The position numbers and the translations under genes are program-made. This document shows, one piece after another, positions 7,598 through 11,160 of a stretch of DNA of 11,160 nt (positions are counted from its first letter, which is position 1; each line of letters starts with the position of its first letter). This DNA is from Tidjanibacter sp. (GTDB taxonomy: Bacteria > Bacteroidota > Bacteroidia > Bacteroidales > Rikenellaceae): contig JAGBVY010000171.1 in the NCBI GenBank assembly GCA_017630115.1, positions 1-11,160 on the forward strand, in the 5' to 3' direction. The notes under the pieces are model-generated. The model was not told the origin of the DNA and ran no database searches. It was given only the letters and a program-made list of their open reading frames with translations.

Positions 7598-8086
7598 ATG
7601 AAACTTCTGATTACCCCCGCCGAGGTGATGAAAATCGCCTTCGGCACTACCCACACGCTCCACGACGAGGCCATACCCGCCCACACCATACTCGCTGCTC
7701 AGCGCCGTCTGATACGACCCATCGTCGGGGCTGAACTCTACGACCAACTCGCCCTCTCTGACGAGGCTTGGCCAGAGCACATAGCCTCATTTGTTGGCGA
7801 CTACCTAAAAACCCCTTTGGCGCTCTATGTGGCTTCGCTCCTGCTACCCACAATTGCGGCTCAGGTGGGCTCTATGGGTGTTGTTAGGCTCAGTGGTAGC
7901 GGTATGGAGCCCGTCGAGAAACAGACCCTGCGTAGGGTGTGTCGCCGCCTGAGGGCCGATGCCAATGCTCTGATGGATGTGGCTACCGACTATTTGGCCG
8001 AGCACCGCGATTTGTTTCCTCTCTACAACCCCAACGACGATGTAAGGCAGAGAGTGAATATGGCAGGCTCTCTACTTATTGTCTGA
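7598..8086 (+). CDS. Probable head-completion/adaptor protein (DUF6712-like)
   Basis: This 162-residue protein starts at the ATG at 7598, 22 nt after the portal stop; the longer frame from 7553 would overlap the portal gene and adds a Ser/Thr/Pro-rich, unlikely N-terminus. The product is largely helical: MKLLITPAEVMKIAF (1-15), then AAQRRLIRPIVGAELYDQL (33-51), a hydrophobic helix KTPLALYVASLLLPTIAAQVG (71-91) and EKQTLRRVCRRLRADANAL (107-125). This matches, from memory, a family of small proteins encoded directly after the portal gene in Bacteroidota prophages, which by position and size correspond to head-tail adaptors. The middle helix is hydrophobic but not a convincing membrane segment. 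Function is inferred from position. Confidence 0.65.
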   Translation: MKLLITPAEVMKIAFGTTHTLHDEAIPAHTILAAQRRLIRPIVGAELYDQLALSDEAWPEHIASFVGDYLKTPLALYVASLLLPTIAAQVGSMGVVRLSGSGMEPVEKQTLRRVCRRLRADANALMDVATDYLAEHRDLFPLYNPNDDVRQRVNMAGSLLIV

Positions 8087-8101
8087 GGGGTAGAGGGAGC
8101 G

Positions 8102-8178
8102 CTGGGAGAACTGGGAGAACTGGGAAAGCTGGGAAAACCCAGTAAACCCAGTAAACCCAGTGAACCCAGCAAACTGGG
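8102..8178. repeat. Perfect 4+4 nonad inverted array
   Basis: Four units CTGGG plus four A/G-rich bases (8102-8137) are followed with no break by four units CCCAG plus four bases (8138-8173), then CTGGG at 8174-8178. The central CTGGG-AAAA-CCCAG (8129-8142) and the end CCCAG-CAAA-CTGGG (8165-8178) are two alternative 5-bp hairpins. Fully folded, the eight units give four 5-bp helices separated by 4x4 internal loops. The array lies between the adaptor and holin genes. This 157-bp gap has no gene. Confidence 0.9.
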
Positions 8179-8216
8179 CTTATGGCCCTATTCATCACCT
8201 CCCTCTTTCCCCTCCT

Positions 8217-8243
8217 AATTTTCAATTTTCCATTCTCAATTTT
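8217..8243 (+). repeat. Heptad leader array before the holin gene
   Basis: Heptads AATTTTC, AATTTTC, CATTCTC and AATTTTA run up to the ATG at 8244. This matches the leader at 331-357 in period and pattern, and supports 8244 as the start instead of the in-frame GTG at 8160, which lies inside the nonad array. Confidence 0.8.
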
Positions 8244-8672
8244 ATGAAGTATTTTTCTGGAATCATCGCCGGGGTAATGTCATTTTTCGCTCCGGTAGGG
8301 CCTCTGCTTATGATAGCACTGGTCTTTGTGGCGGTGGATTTTCTCACCGGTGTGCTTGCCGATAGGCGCAGGGCACACGCCGCCGCACAACATTGGCGCT
8401 TTGAGAGCCACAAGGCTTGGCGCACCATCACCAAACTCTCTTTTGTTATGGCCGGCATAATGCTTGCTTGGATGCTCGATAGCCTCCTCTTGCCCCTCGT
8501 GGAGCTGCGCTTGGCCAATATCTTCACAGGCTTTGTCTGTGGGGTGGAATTTTGGAGCTACCTCGAAAATGCCTCCATAGTGACCGATGAGAGGAGTTTT
8601 TCGGAGGCTGTTGTGGCACTCAAACAACGCCTCCTGAGAGCGCTCGGAATGGGCGATAGCGCCAAAAAATAG
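8244..8672 (+). CDS. Phage holin family membrane protein
   Basis: This 142-residue protein carries hydrophobic segments at about residues 5-37, 64-86 and 90-107, and a charged C-terminal tail (113-142, ending SAKK). VDFLTGVLAD (31-40), the basic stretch after it, SHKAWRTI (55-62) and FWSYLENAS (103-111) fit the holin family often called phage_holin_4 / toxin-secretion holin, common in Bacteroidota prophages. Holins make inner-membrane pores that release the endolysin. No endolysin gene is next to it, so lysis partners, if any, lie elsewhere. The start was chosen at 8244 because the upstream in-frame GTG would translate repeat DNA. It is the last phage-type gene; the next promoter serves the host operon. 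Confidence 0.8.
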   Translation: MKYFSGIIAGVMSFFAPVGPLLMIALVFVAVDFLTGVLADRRRAHAAAQHWRFESHKAWRTITKLSFVMAGIMLAWMLDSLLLPLVELRLANIFTGFVCGVEFWSYLENASIVTDERSFSEAVVALKQRLLRALGMGDSAKK

Positions 8673-8701
8673 TAGAGCACTTATATTTTATATAGGAAAA
8701 A

Positions 8702-8732
8702 TTTGCAATCTCGGCCAAATGTTGTATCTTTG
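8702..8732 (+). promoter_or_regulatory. Bacteroidota vegetative promoter for rimP-nusA-infB
   Basis: TTTGC at 8702-8706 serves as the -33 element and TATCTTTG at 8725-8732 is an exact match to the TAnnTTTG -7 consensus of the primary Bacteroidota sigma factor, with 18 nt between them. Transcription is expected to start around 8738-8741, giving a leader of about 60 nt. This separates host operon transcription from the phage-type genes upstream. Confidence 0.85.
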
Positions 8733-8746
8733 TGCCATCAATCGTT

Positions 8747-8773
8747 ATTCGGGGACCAGATGAGTCCCCGAAT
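8747..8773 (+). promoter_or_regulatory. 10-bp stem-loop in the rimP 5' leader
   Basis: ATTCGGGGAC (8747-8756) pairs perfectly with GTCCCCGAAT (8764-8773) around the seven-base loop CAGATGA. It begins within a few nucleotides of the predicted transcript start and ends 28 nt before the rimP ATG. No T-run follows. It may stabilise the 5' end or be bound by a protein; autogenous control of the operon is a possibility, not shown. Confidence 0.8.
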
Positions 8774-8801
8774 TTCGTAGTATAAAGATAAGCAGAAGAG
8801 T

Positions 8802-9269
8802 ATGATGGATGTTGAGAAAATACGCCGCGAGGCCGAGGCCGCACTCGAAGGAACAGACCGCTTTGTAGTGGAGGTTAAGTGCTCGCCCGCCAACGAGATA
8901 GAGATTGTTATCGATGCCGACAGCGTGGTCGATTTGGACTCCTGCGTGGAGCTTAGTCGTGCTGTGGAGGCCGCCTTCGATAGAGAGGAGGAGGACTACG
9001 AACTGAGTGTCTATTCGGCAGGTGTGGGTCAGCCACTGAAACTCCTGCGTCAATACTACAAACTCGTGGGCAAGAGCGTTGAGGTGCTCTTGGAGAGCGG
9101 AGTGAAGATTCTGGCAACGCTCAAAGAGGTTACCCCCGAGGCGCTTACAATCTCCTACACCGAGCGCCGTGCTGTTGATGGCAAGAAGCGCAAGGTAGAG
9201 GTTGAGGTGGTTGAGAGTTATAGGTTTGATCAGATTAAGCATACCAAGGAGTACCTCGACTTCAAGTAG
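8802..9269 (+). CDS. rimP: Ribosome maturation factor RimP
   Basis: This 155-residue protein acts in late 30S subunit assembly. The N-terminal alpha/beta domain (about 1-78) contains the EIEIVIDADSVVDLDSCVELSR stretch seen around residues 32-53, followed by YELSVYSAGVGQPL (66-79), the Bacteroidota counterpart of the V-SPGLDRPL motif at the domain boundary. The C-terminal half (about 85-155) is the SH3-like domain with VGKSVEV (89-95) and ends YRFDQIKHTKEYLDFK. Two ATG codons are adjacent (8802, 8805), so the start may be one residue later. Position directly ahead of nusA and infB confirms the call, and the gene has its own promoter. A 100-bp palindrome begins 12 nt after the stop. Confidence 0.95.
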   Translation: MMDVEKIRREAEAALEGTDRFVVEVKCSPANEIEIVIDADSVVDLDSCVELSRAVEAAFDREEEDYELSVYSAGVGQPLKLLRQYYKLVGKSVEVLLESGVKILATLKEVTPEALTISYTERRAVDGKKRKVEVEVVESYRFDQIKHTKEYLDFK

Positions 9270-9281
9270 TTCGAGTGCGCC

Positions 9282-9381
9282 TTGTCGGTGTTTTCTGCGT
9301 TACGCTTTGGCTTTTGCATCCTCATTTGCCCAAGCAAACTGCGGTGCAAAAGACAAATCAAGCCTTGAAAACCCTCGACAA
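9282..9381. repeat. 100-bp imperfect palindrome, copy B
   Basis: TTGTCG 9282-9287 pairs with CGACAA 9376-9381, GTTTT 9290-9294 with AAAAC 9368-9372, TTTG 9306-9309 with CAAA 9354-9357, and CTTTTGCA 9311-9318 with TGCAAAAG 9345-9352. The core TTTGC/GCAAA hairpin with CCAA loop (9325-9338) and the flanking CCTCA/TGCGG are as in copy A. The segments CGTTACGCTTT (5' side) and AAGCCTTGAAA (3' side) are shared with copy C. It lies within the rimP-nusA gap, where a full terminator would be unexpected. Confidence 0.85.
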
Positions 9382-9403
9382 AACCCAGCTGAGGGCTTGG
9401 GTC

Positions 9404-9445
9404 GAACGTCAAAAGTCTAACGTCTAACGACGAAAGACCTAAGTC
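9404..9445 (+). repeat. Heptad array upstream of nusA
   Basis: Six 7-bp units follow in register: GAACGTC, AAAAGTC, TAACGTC, TAACGAC, GAAAGAC and CTAAGTC. Unlike other heptad leaders it ends about 47 nt before the ATG, with an A-rich stretch between. Confidence 0.8.
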
Positions 9446-9492
9446 AAATAATTTTTGGATTCAGTAAAACAACAAACATAAACAAAAGACAA

Positions 9493-10773
9493 ATGGAAAA
9501 TTTGATTAGCAACTTTGCAGAGTTCAAGGAGCTTAAAAACATCGACAAAAGCACAATGATTGGCGTATTGGAGGATGTGTTCCGTCACCACCTCCAAAAA
9601 ACCTACGAGACCGACGAGAACTTCGATGTGATTATCAACCCCGAGAAGGGCGACTTGGAGATTTGGCGCAACCGCGTAATCGTGGAGGATGGCGCAGTGG
9701 AGAATCCCAACCAGCAGATTGCCCTCAGCGAGGCTCGTCTGTTGGATTCCACCTACGAGGTGGGTGAGGAGGTTTCGGACCAGATTGAGATGGCCTCCTT
9801 TGGTCGTCGTGCCGTTTTGTCGCTCCGTCAGAACCTTGCCTCGCGCATCCTCGACTTGGAGAAGGCAAGCCTCTTCGAGAAGTACAGCCAGAAGGTGGGC
9901 GAGATTGTTACCGGTGAGGTTTATCAGGTGTGGAAGAAGGAGGTATTGGTGCTCGACGACGAGAACAATGAGCTCATCCTGCCCAAGACTGAGCAGATTC
10001 CTCCCATTGTTGCAACCGTAGTCAATGCCAATGGCGAAACGGAGCGTCGCAGTATGCGTGGCGACAACTTCCGCAAGGGCGATGCCGTAAAAGCTATCGT
10101 GTCGAAGGTGGAGATGCGCAACAACACCCCCGTAATCATCCTTTCGCGTACTGCTCCCGAATTTTTGGAGAGGCTCTTCGAGGGCGAGGTGCCTGAGATT
10201 TACGACGGTCTGATTACAATCAAGAAGATTGTACGCATCCCCGGTGTGAGGGCCAAAGTGGCTGTGGAGTCCTACGATGAGCGCATCGACCCCGTAGGTG
10301 CTTGCGTAGGCCAGAAAGGCTCTCGTATCTACAACATCGTCAGGGAGCTTCGCAATGAGAATATCGACGTAGTGAACTGGACCTCCAATGTGTCGCTCCT
10401 GATTCAGCGCGCCCTCAGTCCCGCGAAAATCTCCTCCATCACCCTCGATGACGCCAAGAAGACCGCCTCGGTTTATCTCAAACCCAGCGAGGTGTCGTTG
10501 GCTATCGGTAAGGGTGGTCTGAACATCAAGCTGGCAACTATGCTCACCGGCTACGACATCGACGTCTATCGTGACGCCGATGGCGACGATGTGGATCTTA
10601 ACGAGTTCAACGACGAGATTGACCAGTGGATTATCGACATCTTCAAGGAGAAAGGTTTTGACTCGGCCAAGAGCGTGCTCGAACTCTCCAAGGAGGAGTT
10701 GGCTTATCGCACCGACCTTGAAGAGGAGACTATTGAGGAGGTGGTTAAGATTTTGCGTGCCGAATTCGAATAA
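9493..10773 (+). CDS. nusA: Transcription termination/antitermination factor NusA
   Basis: This 426-residue protein binds RNA polymerase and nascent RNA and modulates pausing, termination and antitermination. The N-terminal polymerase-binding domain spans about 1-125. An S1 domain spans about 135-220 (VGEIVTGEVYQV at 135-146, VIILSRT at 214-220), with an insertion around 166-190 (IPPIVATVVNANGETERRSM). KH1 has DPVGACVGQKGSRI (266-279) with its GxxG loop GQKG, and KH2 has LAIGKGGLNIKLA (336-348) with GKGG. An acidic linker DADGDDVDLNEFNDEID (361-377) leads to a short helical C-terminus (378-426) in place of the two long acidic repeats of the E. coli protein, normal for Bacteroidota. The gene order rimP-nusA-infB is conserved. 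The stop is followed after 6 nt by palindrome copy C. Confidence 0.97.
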   Translation: MENLISNFAEFKELKNIDKSTMIGVLEDVFRHHLQKTYETDENFDVIINPEKGDLEIWRNRVIVEDGAVENPNQQIALSEARLLDSTYEVGEEVSDQIEMASFGRRAVLSLRQNLASRILDLEKASLFEKYSQKVGEIVTGEVYQVWKKEVLVLDDENNELILPKTEQIPPIVATVVNANGETERRSMRGDNFRKGDAVKAIVSKVEMRNNTPVIILSRTAPEFLERLFEGEVPEIYDGLITIKKIVRIPGVRAKVAVESYDERIDPVGACVGQKGSRIYNIVRELRNENIDVVNWTSNVSLLIQRALSPAKISSITLDDAKKTASVYLKPSEVSLAIGKGGLNIKLATMLTGYDIDVYRDADGDDVDLNEFNDEIDQWIIDIFKEKGFDSAKSVLELSKEELAYRTDLEEETIEEVVKILRAEFE

Positions 10774-10779
10774 TTTGCC

Positions 10780-10887
10780 GATTTAAGGGGTAATTTCTAC
10801 GTTACGCTTTTGATTTTGCTTCCTCATTTACGCCAGTAAACTGCGGAGCAAAATCAAAACCAAGCCTTGAAATCTCCTCCTTAAATC
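10780..10887. repeat. 108-bp imperfect palindrome, copy C
   Basis: GATTTAAGG 10780-10788 pairs with CCTTAAATC 10879-10887, ATTTC 10793-10797 with GAAAT 10869-10873, and a perfect 13-bp stem joins TTTTGATTTTGCT 10808-10820 to AGCAAAATCAAAA 10847-10859. The core hairpin is TTTAC 10827-10831 / GTAAA 10836-10840 with loop GCCA, so one G-C pair of copies A and B is replaced by A-T with both sides changed. CCTCA and TGCGG flank it as in the other copies. It lies in the nusA-infB gap. Confidence 0.9.
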
Positions 10888-10932
10888 AACAAATTTTAAG
10901 AACGAGGATTCCCTCTACGACATACGGGCAAA

Positions 10933-10995
10933 CTGAGATGACTGGGAGGACTGAGAGGGCTGAGAATAACCCGGAAAACCGAGAAAACCCAGCAG
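10933..10995. repeat. Nonad inverted array in the nusA-infB gap
   Basis: Four 9-bp units of the CTGAGATGA / CTGGGAGGA type (10933-10968) are followed by three of the ACCCGGAAA / ACCGAGAAA / ACCCAGCAG type (10969-10995). It is a more degenerate version of the arrays at 122-291 and 8102-8178, showing that this repeat also occurs inside a core host operon. The whole 364-bp gap (10774-11137) holds only repeats and no gene. Confidence 0.8.
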
Positions 10996-11005
10996 GTTTG
11001 CCTTA

Positions 11006-11056
11006 GAGGCTTTAAGGACTTTAAGGGCCTTAGGGGATATAAGGGCATATAGTCCC
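11006..11056. repeat. Second nonad stretch, GGGCCTTAG-type
   Basis: Units of 9 bp such as AGGCTTTAA, GGACTTTAA, GGGCCTTAG, GGGATATAA and GGGCATATA run in register and end in GTCCC. The words GGGCCTTAGGG and CATATAG-CCC are shared with the protease leader at 3399-3420. Confidence 0.7.
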
Positions 11057-11063
11057 AAACCCC

Positions 11064-11112
11064 AAATGGCTAATGGCTAACGACTAATAGCCAACAACTG
11101 ACAACTGAATAA
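11064..11112 (+). repeat. Heptad array upstream of infB
   Basis: Seven 7-bp units run in register: AAATGGC, TAATGGC, TAACGAC, TAATAGC, CAACAAC, TGACAAC and TGAATAA. The array ends 25 nt before the ATG at 11138, with an A-rich stretch in between. Confidence 0.85.
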
Positions 11113-11137
11113 AAGTAATAACAAAAAGAAATAGCAA

Positions 11138-11160
11138 ATGGAGAAAAAACTTAGACTCGT
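11138..11160 (+). CDS. infB: Start of infB, translation initiation factor IF-2 (partial)
   Basis: Seven codons read MEKKLRL, plus two bases, before the window ends. The call rests mainly on position: in Bacteroidota infB follows nusA, and IF-2 proteins there open with a short Lys-rich start followed by an RL(V/I)K-type stretch. An A-rich leader precedes the ATG, as for the other genes here. Nothing further of the protein can be judged. Confidence 0.7.

Noticed and set aside
8160..8243. Extended N-terminus of the holin from a GTG at 8160
   Set aside because: It would translate repeat DNA and the heptad leader; the ATG at 8244 gives a normal holin start with the membrane segment near the N-terminus.
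9446..9458. Possible -7 promoter element (TAATTTTTG) before nusA
   Set aside because: It is one base too long for TAnnTTTG and no -33 TTTG lies at the right distance; nusA is most simply read from the rimP promoter.

Overview
The window reads as chromosomal DNA of a Bacteroidota member, most likely order Bacteroidales; an Alistipes/Rikenellaceae-like host is a guess from moderate GC and protein style. Support comes from a textbook Bacteroidota promoter (TTTG near -33, TATCTTTG near -7) ahead of rimP, A-rich leaders without Shine-Dalgarno sites, and RimP and NusA proteins of Bacteroidota type. All genes lie on the + strand.

Region 1 (1-8672) is the late-gene part of a tailed-phage-like element. 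In order it holds a 784-residue tail-type protein, a 56-residue small protein, a 92-residue helix-turn-helix protein translationally coupled to it, a ClpP-like head protease, a major capsid protein, an unassigned 161-residue protein, a portal protein, a probable head-completion/adaptor protein and a holin. No integrase, terminase, tape measure or lysin is visible, so the element continues to the left or is incomplete. The order is unusual because the tail-type gene comes first and the portal follows the capsid gene.

Region 2 (8673-11160) is the conserved host operon rimP-nusA-infB. It starts from its own promoter, which is followed by a 10-bp stem-loop in the 5' leader. Only the first seven codons of infB are in the window.

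The most striking content is not protein coding. The gaps in both the phage-like region and the host operon are built from the same repeat families: (a) an imperfect palindrome of 100-108 bp after three different genes, with a conserved core hairpin and outer arms that differ in sequence but still pair; (b) heptad (7-bp period) arrays, five of which end close to a start codon; and (c) nonad (9-bp period) arrays in which CTGGG units are followed by complementary CCCAG units. Since they decorate phage genes and nusA/infB alike, the phage-like genes have either lived long in this genome or carry the same mobile or slippage-generated intergenic sequence. This shared architecture is the best candidate here for something undescribed.
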